Part shown: positions 44,912 to 52,359 of the stretch, one piece after another
How positions within the stretch are numbered: position 1 is the first letter of the stretch
Layout: each line of letters starts with the position of its first letter
Source: Bacillota bacterium
Lineage (GTDB): Bacteria > Bacillota > Clostridia > Christensenellales > Aristaeellaceae
Direction of reading: 5' to 3'
DNA length: 64,000 bases
NCBI GenBank assembly: GCA_023421395.1
Contig: JAEZTL010000028.1
Location: 1-64,000, forward strand
Notes under the pieces: generated by a model
The model's input: only the letters and a program-made list of their open reading frames with translations
Told to the model about the DNA's origin: nothing
Databases searched by the model: none
Program-made: the position numbers and the translations under genes

Positions 44912-45637
44912 CTAGACGTTGTGCCTGTACTCGTAGGGCAGCAGCTTCATCTGGCCGTAGTGGTCAAATTCCGCCACGCACTCAAGCGAATCCTTGAGGA
45001 TGCCCGTCTGCATGGCCTTATTGCCCGGCTCGCCGGCGTTGGAGCCGATGGGCACGTGGGCGGCGGCGATGCGGGGCGCGCCCTGCTGCTTGGCGATGGG
45101 CGGCAGCGCCGCGATCACGATGCAGCTCATGCCCGCCTCCTCGCAGGCGCGGGTCACGATGGTGGCGGAGCGGTGGCAGGTGCCGCAGCCGCCGGTGCAA
45201 AGGACGATGTCCACGCCTTGGGCTTTCAGCTTCCGGGCAATCTCCGGGCCGGTCTCACTTCTGAATTTTTCCACGTTTCCGCCGCCGCCCATAAAGCCGT
45301 ACATCTCCCCGGACAGGCTGCCGATGAAGCCCTCGGCCACCAGCTCCCTTAGGCGGTCCAGCGGAAACATGGCGTTGACGTCCTTGTTGATGTCGGAGTT
45401 GTCGAACCCGCCGTGTGTGACCATCAGCCCCGACGTGGGGATGTCCGACGGGATGGGGCGGTAGGAGTAATCCCCGGCGGTATTGAAGGGCTTCTGATCC
45501 CTCCGGTGGATGCCGCCGGCGGTGATGAAGGCCACCCTGCACTCGGAGAGCGGCCTGGAAAGCGGCGTCCAAACGGGCCTGGGGGCGGTGGGCACGAAGA
45601 TTTCCGATTGCAAACCCTCGGCGGTTGTAAGCTGCAT
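44912..45637 (-). CDS. prdB: D-proline reductase subunit PrdB, cysteine variant
   Basis: The 241-aa catalytic partner of PrdA, reducing D-proline to 5-aminovalerate. It matches clostridial PrdB along its length (GLQSEIFVP near the start, FDNSDINKDVNAMFPLDRL, GFMGGGGNVEKF, ETGPEIARKL, terminal LPYEYRHNV). Clostridial PrdB carries selenocysteine near residue 152, encoded by TGA. Here Cys151 (TGC) sits at that place in TGGCGTCHRSA, with Cys154 three residues on. No in-frame TGA is present, so the enzyme needs no selenium. GGGAGG precedes the ATG. Confidence 0.93.
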   Translation of the reverse strand: MQLTTAEGLQSEIFVPTAPRPVWTPLSRPLSECRVAFITAGGIHRRDQKPFNTAGDYSYRPIPSDIPTSGLMVTHGGFDNSDINKDVNAMFPLDRLRELVAEGFIGSLSGEMYGFMGGGGNVEKFRSETGPEIARKLKAQGVDIVLCTGGCGTCHRSATIVTRACEEAGMSCIVIAALPPIAKQQGAPRIAAAHVPIGSNAGEPGNKAMQTGILKDSLECVAEFDHYGQMKLLPYEYRHNV

Positions 45638-45667
45638 GGCGATTCCTCCCGCAATGATTTCAAAAGG

Positions 45668-45859
45668 TCACTTTGTCCGCATATAGCTGAAGTAGAATTC
45701 CACCACCTGGCCGGGCGCGGGCGCAGCGTCCGATATCAGCCACCTCAGCGGCACCGTGACGACCCCCAGCCTACCCGCGATCTCCACCTTGACGGCGGTG
45801 TCGTTGACCTCCACGATGGTTCCCCTGGTCAAAACCGGGATCAGTTCCACGCGCGTCAC
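45668..45859 (-). CDS. Small protein between prdA and prdB (CBO2463/CBO2479-type)
   Basis: A 63-aa protein read from GTG 45859, overlapping the prdA stop (GTGA). It contains a compact beta-rich stretch (TRGTIVEVNDTAVKVEIAG) ending VVEFYFSYMRTK. A short protein of this kind is commonly found between prdA and prdB in clostridia, and from memory belongs to the family named CBO2463/CBO2479. Function unknown; a structural or assembly role in the reductase complex is possible. An upstream in-frame start at 45907 would overlap prdA by about 50 bases and is less likely. Confidence 0.7.
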   Translation of the reverse strand: MTRVELIPVLTRGTIVEVNDTAVKVEIAGRLGVVTVPLRWLISDAAPAPGQVVEFYFSYMRTK

Positions 45860-47568
45860 ACCCCATCCGCGATTTTCTGGTTGCGCCCGATCACCCGTTG
45901 ATCCCACTTGGGCTCGGGCGGCAGAATGGACATGCCGGCCATCCGGGTCTTGAGCATCAGGATGGCGCGCTTCGCATCCGCCGCCGTCAAAGAGGAGCAG
46001 CCGGCGATTTCGTTTTCGAAGCCCTCCGCGTCCTTGTTCAGCTCAATCATGGCGTCCATGTAGGGATTTCCCACCACCAGCTGGCCCTGATAGGCGCAGA
46101 AGCTTACGCCCACCACCGGGATGCCCCGCATGCCCACCTGTTCGATGTGTGAGGCGAAGTCGATGTGGTTGTTGCCAAAGCCCTCGGTGGTCACGATGGC
46201 GCCCGCCACGTCCAGCGTCTCCACCAGCGTGCCCAGGCGCTCGGAGACGTACATCTTTTCGTCGTTGACCTGGGGGCTGCCGACAAAGATCACGCCGGCG
46301 AGGTCCAACTCCCCGTCCTCGGCCAGCCCCTCCACCAGCGGCTCGCGGAAGTAGTGGCGCGTCATCTCCTTGGTGGCGGGACCGATGCAGGTGAGGGCAT
46401 GGATCGCGCCGTCGCGCACCTGGTTGGGCGTCATCATCACCGGCACGTTGCCCAGGTCCACGTTCTTCTGGCCGCCCTGAATGCCCGCGGGCTCGACAGG
46501 GCACAAAACGTTATCGTGCATCGCGCCCTGGCCCATAATCTCTTTGATGAGCACCACCCGGGGGCGGCCGGCCTTGCGCACGTCTCGGCAGATTTCCTCG
46601 CGGGAAACCGGCTCGGCGGTGACCTTCAGCGCGTCCCGGACGGTCTGGATGATCACATCCTGCGCGGAATGGGCGGCGAAGGGCCCGCGCCGCTCCATGC
46701 CGGCGCCCCGCTCGACCGTCACATGAACGCGGACGATGATGTCCCCCTCGTCCGCGCAGCCGGGACGGCCGAAGGCCATTTTCTCGTCCAGATACCCCTC
46801 GGAGGAGCCGAACTCGTGCACCTGAACGCCATCTTCGTCCACACCGGTGAGCATGAACACCACGCCGTCCAGCACATGGGACACGCCCTCGCCCAGCTTG
46901 CCGGACACCTTCGTGGAGACAGGGCAGACATCCATGATGGTCTGGGTGCGGACGTGGCGGCCGCCCGGCGGGATCACGTCAATGGACAGCGCTTTCACCA
47001 GCGGGCTAACCGCCCTGGCCGCTTCCGCCAACGCCCGGTCGATGGTGAGCACACCGCCGGAGAATGCGGTTTGATCGCCCAATATCACCTGATTCACGGT
47101 AAAATACTTCTTGTTGAGCGCGCGGATCACCCTGTCCTCCGCCTTGGGCTCCGACGGGACGACCGGCGCGGGCGCGGGCGGCGGCAAAAAGCCGGGCACG
47201 AGGCCCGCCGGGATGTCAATTTTGAGCCCTTCAAGCCTTGCGATCTCGATGCGCACACCGCCCGGCGCCGTCGGGGTGGCCGGCGCGGCGGGTGTGGAAG
47301 CGATGGAAGGCGCAACCGACGCGCCCTCCACCATCTCCGGCAGGATGGCGGTCAGCGCCTCGCAATCCCTGGCGATGGTCTTGCCCAGCGCCGCTTCGAT
47401 GGTAAGGCCACGCGCGTCCAGCGCGACGAGCCCGGAATCCAGCATTTCCTTGAAAAGCGAGGGGTCCTCCAGGTCTCCGGGGCCGATGACCGTGCCCTTC
47501 TGCCGACGGCAGCAGAAAACCGCCGGATCCTTCAGGTGTTGCCGCAGGGTATCGCTTGTGATGGACAT
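45856..47568 (-). CDS. prdA: D-proline reductase proprotein PrdA
   Basis: A 570-aa proprotein expected to self-cleave and form the pyruvoyl cofactor that holds D-proline. The probable cleavage site is Thr393-Cys394 in ALTCIGPATKE, giving a roughly 393-residue and a 177-residue chain, comparable with the 45- and 23-kDa chains known from Clostridium. It is shorter than the roughly 626-aa clostridial proteins as I recall them. Residues about 83-145 are a proline/alanine-rich linker. GGGAGG precedes the ATG. It lies between prdC and the small gene. PrdD and PrdE homologues are absent here. Confidence 0.93.
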   Translation of the reverse strand: MSITSDTLRQHLKDPAVFCCRRQKGTVIGPGDLEDPSLFKEMLDSGLVALDARGLTIEAALGKTIARDCEALTAILPEMVEGASVAPSIASTPAAPATPTAPGGVRIEIARLEGLKIDIPAGLVPGFLPPPAPAPVVPSEPKAEDRVIRALNKKYFTVNQVILGDQTAFSGGVLTIDRALAEAARAVSPLVKALSIDVIPPGGRHVRTQTIMDVCPVSTKVSGKLGEGVSHVLDGVVFMLTGVDEDGVQVHEFGSSEGYLDEKMAFGRPGCADEGDIIVRVHVTVERGAGMERRGPFAAHSAQDVIIQTVRDALKVTAEPVSREEICRDVRKAGRPRVVLIKEIMGQGAMHDNVLCPVEPAGIQGGQKNVDLGNVPVMMTPNQVRDGAIHALTCIGPATKEMTRHYFREPLVEGLAEDGELDLAGVIFVGSPQVNDEKMYVSERLGTLVETLDVAGAIVTTEGFGNNHIDFASHIEQVGMRGIPVVGVSFCAYQGQLVVGNPYMDAMIELNKDAEGFENEIAGCSSLTAADAKRAILMLKTRMAGMSILPPEPKWDQRVIGRNQKIADGV

Positions 47569-47598
47569 AGGCCGCCTCCCGTATCAAAATGGTGCCCG

Positions 47599-48882
47599 TC
47601 AGGGGGTCAGTTTCCGGATCAGCCGGTGGTTCACGGCGCGCAGCGCGCCGTCGGTGGCGTGGTGGACAGCCAGCCCCAGCTGCGGGGCGCAGGACATGAC
47701 GGTGTTGGTGCAGTCGGCACAGTTTCCGATGAGAATCTCCTCCGCGCCCGCTTTTTTGAGCGCCAGCACCTTCGAAACCTGCCCGGGGCAACGGCCCGGG
47801 TTCTCGCACTTGAGCGCCTGACGGACTCTTTGCGCCTGTCTGCAGGTTTCGACGCCCGCCACCTCGCAGCCCATGGATGCGGCGATTTCCCGAAGCCGCG
47901 CCTCGTCCGCGCCGCAGGCGCAGACGAGCAGGCCCAGCCTGCGCCCTCTGACAGGGAATTCCTCCGCCGCCAGCACGCCGCCTGTGGTCTTGAGGACCGG
48001 CGCGTCGGCGCTCCCTCGCCGTCCGGTGAACGGACCGCCCAGGATGATCTCCCCATACCCAGAAGCGCCGCCCGCCCTTTCAAGGAGCGCGGCCGCCGGC
48101 AATCCGACCGGCACGTCGAAGAATACCTGCGTCAGCGGCCCGGCGAGCTTTCCGGCCACGGTGAGGTCCTTGTCGATCATCGGTTTTTTCTCCTCCACCG
48201 CCTCGAAAAGGCGGTGGAGCGTCTCGGCGTTGAACACCGCCGCGCCGGCGGCGGCGGGCAGTTCGTCCACGCCCAGAAGCACACCCAGCGCCTGACGCAC
48301 CACGGCGCGCTCCTCTCCCGCGGGGTAATGAGGCGGGAGCGGGCACAGCCGTATCTCCTCCGACAGAAAGGGTCTGAGCGCCGCCATCGCCCGTTCGTGC
48401 CCGGGCTTGACGGCCACGACACCCCGGCCGGCCCCCGTCAGCGCCATGGCGATGCGCAGCCCCGCCATCGCCTTCTCAGGTCCCCGTTCCAGCCGCTCAA
48501 TGTTGTGGGAGAGGATGGGTTCGCACTCCGCCGCGTTCATGATCACCACGCCGCCGGGAAGCGGCGTCAACTTGGCCCAAGTGGGAAACCCCGCGCCGCC
48601 CAGCCCCACCAGGCCGGACCGCTCGATCCGCTCCATCGGCGTTTCACCGGAGAGCGGCACGTATCCCCTCTCCGTCTCGTAACCGGGATCCGGCAGGATC
48701 TCCACACACTCCGCCGTCACCCGCGAAACGGCGCCGGACACGCTGGCGTGCAGGTTCGCACCCAGCGCCCCCGCCGGCTTCTCCGCGATCAGCCGGCCCC
48801 TTTGCACCCAGTCCCCCTCGGAAACCACCGGCGCGGCGGGCGCTCCGATATGCTGCTTCAGCGGAAACCTGAATGTCGGCAT
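47599..48882 (-). CDS. prdC: Proline reductase electron-transfer protein PrdC (RnfC-like)
   Basis: A 427-aa protein related to RnfC, thought to pass electrons to proline reductase. Its N-terminus (FRFPLKQHIGAPAAPVV) and the GLVGLGGAGFPTWAKL and NAAECEPILSHN motifs are RnfC-like. The C-terminal part is cysteine-rich, with CENPGRCPGQ and GNCADCTNTVM (Cys388/Cys391). Clostridial PrdC is a selenoprotein; no in-frame TGA is seen here, so this copy also lacks selenocysteine. ATG 48882 is chosen over an upstream in-frame start at 48969. First gene of the operon, divergent from lysR. Confidence 0.88.
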   Translation of the reverse strand: MPTFRFPLKQHIGAPAAPVVSEGDWVQRGRLIAEKPAGALGANLHASVSGAVSRVTAECVEILPDPGYETERGYVPLSGETPMERIERSGLVGLGGAGFPTWAKLTPLPGGVVIMNAAECEPILSHNIERLERGPEKAMAGLRIAMALTGAGRGVVAVKPGHERAMAALRPFLSEEIRLCPLPPHYPAGEERAVVRQALGVLLGVDELPAAAGAAVFNAETLHRLFEAVEEKKPMIDKDLTVAGKLAGPLTQVFFDVPVGLPAAALLERAGGASGYGEIILGGPFTGRRGSADAPVLKTTGGVLAAEEFPVRGRRLGLLVCACGADEARLREIAASMGCEVAGVETCRQAQRVRQALKCENPGRCPGQVSKVLALKKAGAEEILIGNCADCTNTVMSCAPQLGLAVHHATDGALRAVNHRLIRKLTP

Positions 48883-48896
48883 AATCCCATTCCCCG

Positions 48897-48924
48897 TTGC
48901 TTTTTTTCTTGAAAGGATTATAAT
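48897..48924 (+). promoter_or_regulatory. Predicted lysR promoter with -10 shared by both strands
   Basis: Plus strand TTGCTT and TATAAT with a 16-base spacer. ATTATAAT is palindromic, so the same box could serve a minus-strand prd promoter; divergent polymerases would then compete. Confidence 0.45.
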
Positions 48925-48964
48925 ACAGGAAACGTCAATCCTGAAACGCGGATTTTTTACATTA

Positions 48965-48985
48965 GACATTACATTTCTTCATGTC
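48965..48985 (+). promoter_or_regulatory. LysR-type box (GACAT-N11-ATGTC)
   Basis: A perfect 5-bp inverted repeat with an 11-base spacer, containing the T-N11-A pattern of LysR-regulated promoters. It sits between the lysR gene and the prd operon, about 80 bases upstream of prdC. Confidence 0.55.
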
Positions 48986-49003
48986 AAAAAAGGGGCTGTG
49001 CGC

Positions 49004-49888
49004 ATGGATCTGAAGAAGTACGAGGTGCTGGCGGACGTGGCCGAGACTGGCAATCTGACCGAGACGGGCCGGCGGATGGGCTACACCCAGTCCGGCGTGA
49101 GCCACATCATCCAGAGCCTGGAAGCGGAGATGGACCTGTCGCTGATGGAGCGGGGCCGCCGGGGCGTGCGCCTGACTGAAAACGGGGCGCGGATCGTGGA
49201 CGTGGTTCGCCAGCTGCTGGTGGACAACGCGCGGCTGGAGCAGACGGTGAGCGCCCTCAAGGGTGTGACGCTGGGCTCCCTGGTGATCGGCACCTACTCC
49301 AGCATCTCCATCAGCTGGCTGCCGCCGATCCTCCGGGAATTTCGGCTTGATTACCCGGGCATCGGCATCCACATGAAGGAGGGCGGCGTTGACGAAATCG
49401 AGGGCTGGATCGAAAACAGCATGGCGGACTTCGGCTTTCTCAGCCGCAGAAATAGCCAAACCTTCGAGTGGATCCCGCTCAGGGAGGACCCGCTGATGGC
49501 GATCCTCCCCAGGGATCATCCGGCGGCCTCCGGCGGCGCTTTTTCCATCGCGGCCTTCGAGGGGCAGCCCTTCATCATGTCCGCCGCGGGTATCGACCAC
49601 GACGTGCACACGGCGCTGACCGGTGCGGACATCCGTCCGGCCGCCCGCTTCTCCTCCACGGACGACCACGCCATCGTCTCCATGGTGGCCCACGGCCTGG
49701 GCGTGAGCATCCTGCCCCGCCTCATCGTGCAGGACCAGCTGGACCGCATCGCCGCGCTGCCGCTTGAGCCCTACGCCTGCCGCACGCTGGGCATCGGCAT
49801 CCGGCGGCAGGACCGCGCGTCGCCCGCGGCGAAGAAGTTCATCGAATACGCCCGGCGCATCCTTGGACGCGAAGAAGCCGCCGTATAA
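49004..49888 (+). CDS. LysR-family transcriptional regulator
   Basis: A 294-aa regulator. Helix-turn-helix at about residues 15-40 (NLTETGRRMGYTQSGVSHI) is followed by the periplasmic-binding-like effector domain (LVIGTYSSISISWLPPIL ... MVAHGLGVSILPRLI). ATG 49004 follows AGGGG by 9 bases; GTG 48998 is an alternative. Divergent from prdC, with a LysR-type box between them, so it is the obvious candidate regulator of the proline operon. In Clostridioides difficile that role belongs to the sigma-54 activator PrdR, which is not present here. Confidence 0.9.
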   Translation: MDLKKYEVLADVAETGNLTETGRRMGYTQSGVSHIIQSLEAEMDLSLMERGRRGVRLTENGARIVDVVRQLLVDNARLEQTVSALKGVTLGSLVIGTYSSISISWLPPILREFRLDYPGIGIHMKEGGVDEIEGWIENSMADFGFLSRRNSQTFEWIPLREDPLMAILPRDHPAASGGAFSIAAFEGQPFIMSAAGIDHDVHTALTGADIRPAARFSSTDDHAIVSMVAHGLGVSILPRLIVQDQLDRIAALPLEPYACRTLGIGIRRQDRASPAAKKFIEYARRILGREEAAV

Positions 49889-49904
49889 TGCGGCGGCTTC
49901 TTCG
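49870..49904. terminator. Hairpin at the end of lysR
   Basis: A perfect 14-bp stem (CGAAGAAGCCGCCG and its complement) around a TATAATG loop, overlapping the lysR stop. It lies between converging lysR and mgtC; the T-run is weak. Confidence 0.6.
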
Positions 49905-49934
49905 CGGAAAGGCCTTTGGATGCATTGTCCTTCG

Positions 49935-50621
49935 TTATGTGTTCCGGGTGCGCACCACCTGCACGTTGGCGTTCTCCGACAGGTAGTTCACCATATCCTT
50001 GTAAGTGGATTTTCCTTTCATGTCCAGCGTATACACGTTGGTATAGAGGTTGGAATCTCCCTTATTCTCCACATGGAAGTCAATGTCCAGCACCTGGATG
50101 CCCATCCGCTCGAAGTACTCGTTGATGAGGGCGATGGTCTCCACCCGGTGGACGAATTTGACCTCCACATTCTTGACCGCATTGACTTTGACCACCTTTT
50201 GCAGGATGGTCAGCGTCACCATGACGATGGCGCAGCCCACCACGGCCAGCGCGTAAAAACCCATGCCCGCCACCAGGCCCAGGCAGGCGGCGTTCCATAG
50301 CGAAGCCGCGGTGGTGAGTCCCGCGATCTTCTTCTGCGCGATGAAGATGGTGCCCGCGCCCAGAAAGCCAATTCCGCTGACCACCTGTGCGCTGATGCGC
50401 CCCATGCTGATGGCCACGCCGCAGTTTTCGTACATGAGGTTCATGTTCAGCGCGTCGGCGGTCAGATACCGCTCCATGATGGCGATCAGCGCCGCGCCCA
50501 CGCAGACCAGCACGTGGGTGCGCGTGCCGGCGGGCCTGTTCTTGCGCTCCCGTTCCACCCCGATGACGCAGCCCACCGCCACCGCCAGCATCAGCCTGAG
50601 CCCCGCTTCCCACCAGGCCAT
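49935..50621 (-). CDS. MgtC/SapB family membrane protein
   Basis: A 228-aa protein. The first about 140 residues hold four to five membrane segments with the family motifs GCVIGVERERKNRPAGTRTH and VVSGIGFLGAGTIF. The remaining about 85 residues form a soluble ACT-like domain, as in longer MgtC proteins. Family members affect magnesium homeostasis or membrane ATPase activity; the exact role is unclear. GGGGGGAGGGG precedes the ATG. Single gene following the epimerase gene after a structured 90-base gap. Confidence 0.9.
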   Translation of the reverse strand: MAWWEAGLRLMLAVAVGCVIGVERERKNRPAGTRTHVLVCVGAALIAIMERYLTADALNMNLMYENCGVAISMGRISAQVVSGIGFLGAGTIFIAQKKIAGLTTAASLWNAACLGLVAGMGFYALAVVGCAIVMVTLTILQKVVKVNAVKNVEVKFVHRVETIALINEYFERMGIQVLDIDFHVENKGDSNLYTNVYTLDMKGKSTYKDMVNYLSENANVQVVRTRNT

Positions 50622-50636
50622 ATCACCCCTCCCCCC

Positions 50637-50697
50637 TTGGCGCCCGGCCCGGGCCGGGCGCGCGTCACTTCAGTGTATTCCGCGCGCGGGGCGCCAA
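50637..50697 (-). other. Large GC-rich hairpin between epimerase and mgtC-like genes
   Basis: Outer stem TTGGCGCCC / GGGCGCCAA and an inner GCGCGCG / CGCGCGC stem. There is no T-run. It could end the sugar ABC operon or shape the mgtC leader. Confidence 0.4.
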
Positions 50698-50711
50698 AGC
50701 GTGGCGGGGCA

Positions 50712-51500
50712 CTAGCGCAGCATGGCTCGGATCGCGTCCGCGTCCCGGGCGTAGTCCTCCATCCCGGAGACGGAGGCCGCGCCGTATTCCATGATGAACT
50801 GGGCGTTCGGGGTAAAGCGCTTCGCGCCCTCGCCAAAGCGCTTCCAGTCGATCACGCCCGCGCCCACGCGCAGGTGCAGATCCTCCCGTCCGTCGTTGTC
50901 GTGGAGGTGGTAGGCCCTGAGGCGGCTTCCCAGCGCCTCCTGCACCGCGTACACGTCGATCCCTCCCAGCACGGCGTGGCCGGTATCGACGATGCAAAAA
51001 AGATCGGGATTATTTACAAACAGGCTCAAAAACTCCCGCTGGTCGCAAAGCGTCTTCAGGCCGTGGCCGAAGGCGAGATTCTCCACCAGCATGGTCACGC
51101 CCTCCGCGCGGCAGATGTCGTTGAACCGCGCCAGGCGCTCCTCCACCCGCTTCAGGGTTTCGGCCTTTTCCTCCGGGCTCGGCTCGGCGGCATAGGGCGC
51201 GTTCATGTGCACCACGTAGCCTTCGCCTCCGAATTTGTGGTACAGCCGGAACGGCTGCCGCAGGTAGTCAAACAGCGCCCGTTCGCTGGTCGTGCGCGAC
51301 ATATCCGTAATATCGCCCTGGTAGGGAGCGTGAATGCTGAATTTGCCCGTACGTCCGGCCATGATCTCCTTCAAAGCGAGCTCCCAGTAGGTTTCGCTGC
51401 CCCACTCATAGAAGATTTCGATGCCGAGCTCCGGGGGCAGCTTGCGCATGGTGTAGATGGGGTGGCCGCAGAAACTCAAGGACGATACGCTGATGTTCAT
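50712..51500 (-). CDS. Sugar phosphate isomerase/epimerase family TIM-barrel protein
   Basis: A 262-aa xylose-isomerase-like TIM barrel with FCIVDTGHAVLGGIDVYAV and HLHDNDGREDLHLRVGAG, which carry likely metal ligands (Glu, Asp, His). AAGGATCC-type spacing precedes the ATG. It is the last gene of the second CUT1 sugar transporter operon, 19 bases after the MalG-type permease, and probably acts on the imported sugar. It is a different branch from the epimerase at 12327-13160. Confidence 0.82.
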   Translation of the reverse strand: MNISVSSLSFCGHPIYTMRKLPPELGIEIFYEWGSETYWELALKEIMAGRTGKFSIHAPYQGDITDMSRTTSERALFDYLRQPFRLYHKFGGEGYVVHMNAPYAAEPSPEEKAETLKRVEERLARFNDICRAEGVTMLVENLAFGHGLKTLCDQREFLSLFVNNPDLFCIVDTGHAVLGGIDVYAVQEALGSRLRAYHLHDNDGREDLHLRVGAGVIDWKRFGEGAKRFTPNAQFIMEYGAASVSGMEDYARDADAIRAMLR

Positions 51501-51519
51501 AAGGATCCCTCCGCGTGTT

Positions 51520-52359
51520 TCAGCCTTTGATTCCGGAACTGATAAAGGCGTTGATGATGTGGCGCTGCATGAACAGATATGCCACCATGACGGGCAGCGA
51601 GGCCAGCGTGGCGGTGGCCATGAAAGGCCCCCAGCGGTTGCCCATCTCGAAGTCCAGAAACTGCTTGAGCCCGACGGTGAGCGTGCGGCTCTCCGGCTTG
51701 GTCAGCACCAATAGCGGCCAGAAGTAGAGGTTCCACGCCTCGATGACGGTCAGGATTGAAATGGCGGAGACGGCGCCCTTGCAAAGGCCCCAGGCGACGT
51801 TGCGCATCGCCCAGAAGGAGCCCGCGCCCTCGATCTGGGCGCACTCGTAGTAGGCGCGCGGCACGCCCCTCACGTTTTGGTACAGGTAAAAAAAGGTGGT
51901 GGCGTTGGCTGCGTTGGGCAGGATCATCGACGTCCAGGTGTTGAGCAGCTTCATGTTGCTGATCAGGATGTAATTGGGGATCATCGTCACCTGGAAGGGG
52001 ATGACCATCGTGATCAGCAGAAAGTAGTTCACGGCCCCGTTGAGCCGGGTGCGGTAGTAGCCCAGCGCGAAGGCGGCCAGAAACGACACCAGGATCTGCA
52101 AAATCGCGATGCCGACGGTGGTGGCCAGGCTGTTTTTGAACCAGTCGCCGATGCTGTAGCTGGCGAAAACCTCCCGGTAGTGATCCAGCGTGAGCGCCTC
52201 GGGGATGAGGTATATCCGGCTGGAGAAGAGCTCGCCGGTGCTCTTGACCGAGGAGGAGATCATCCAGAGAACCGGAAAGATGTAGGCCGCCAGGAACAGC
52301 AAAAGCACGGCGTTCAGGAGGATGTGGCGGACGCGAAGGCGCTTATTTCGATTCTTCAT
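51520..52359 (-). CDS. Carbohydrate ABC transporter permease, MalG type
   Basis: A 279-aa CUT1 permease with six hydrophobic segments. The EAA loop reads YYECAQIEGAGSFWAMRNVAW and the C-terminus QRHIINAFISSGIKG. ATG 52359 lies 10 bases after GGGAGGG; TTG 52368 is possible but too close. Its 5' end overlaps the MalF-type gene by 17 bases, implying coupled translation. No ATPase gene in this operon. Confidence 0.9.
   Translation of the reverse strand: MKNRNKRLRVRHILLNAVLLLFLAAYIFPVLWMISSSVKSTGELFSSRIYLIPEALTLDHYREVFASYSIGDWFKNSLATTVGIAILQILVSFLAAFALGYYRTRLNGAVNYFLLITMVIPFQVTMIPNYILISNMKLLNTWTSMILPNAANATTFFYLYQNVRGVPRAYYECAQIEGAGSFWAMRNVAWGLCKGAVSAISILTVIEAWNLYFWPLLVLTKPESRTLTVGLKQFLDFEMGNRWGPFMATATLASLPVMVAYLFMQRHIINAFISSGIKG

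Noticed and set aside
44912..48882. Possible in-frame TGA selenocysteine codons in prdB or prdC
   Set aside because: Both genes were read through to their normal ends without internal TGA; the expected position in prdB is TGC, so no SECIS element was sought further.
41448..48912. Very long open frames on the plus strand opposite the proline reductase operon
   Set aside because: They are GC-rich antisense shadows with arginine-, histidine- and valine-rich products, no recognisable motifs, and they run opposite clearly conserved genes.
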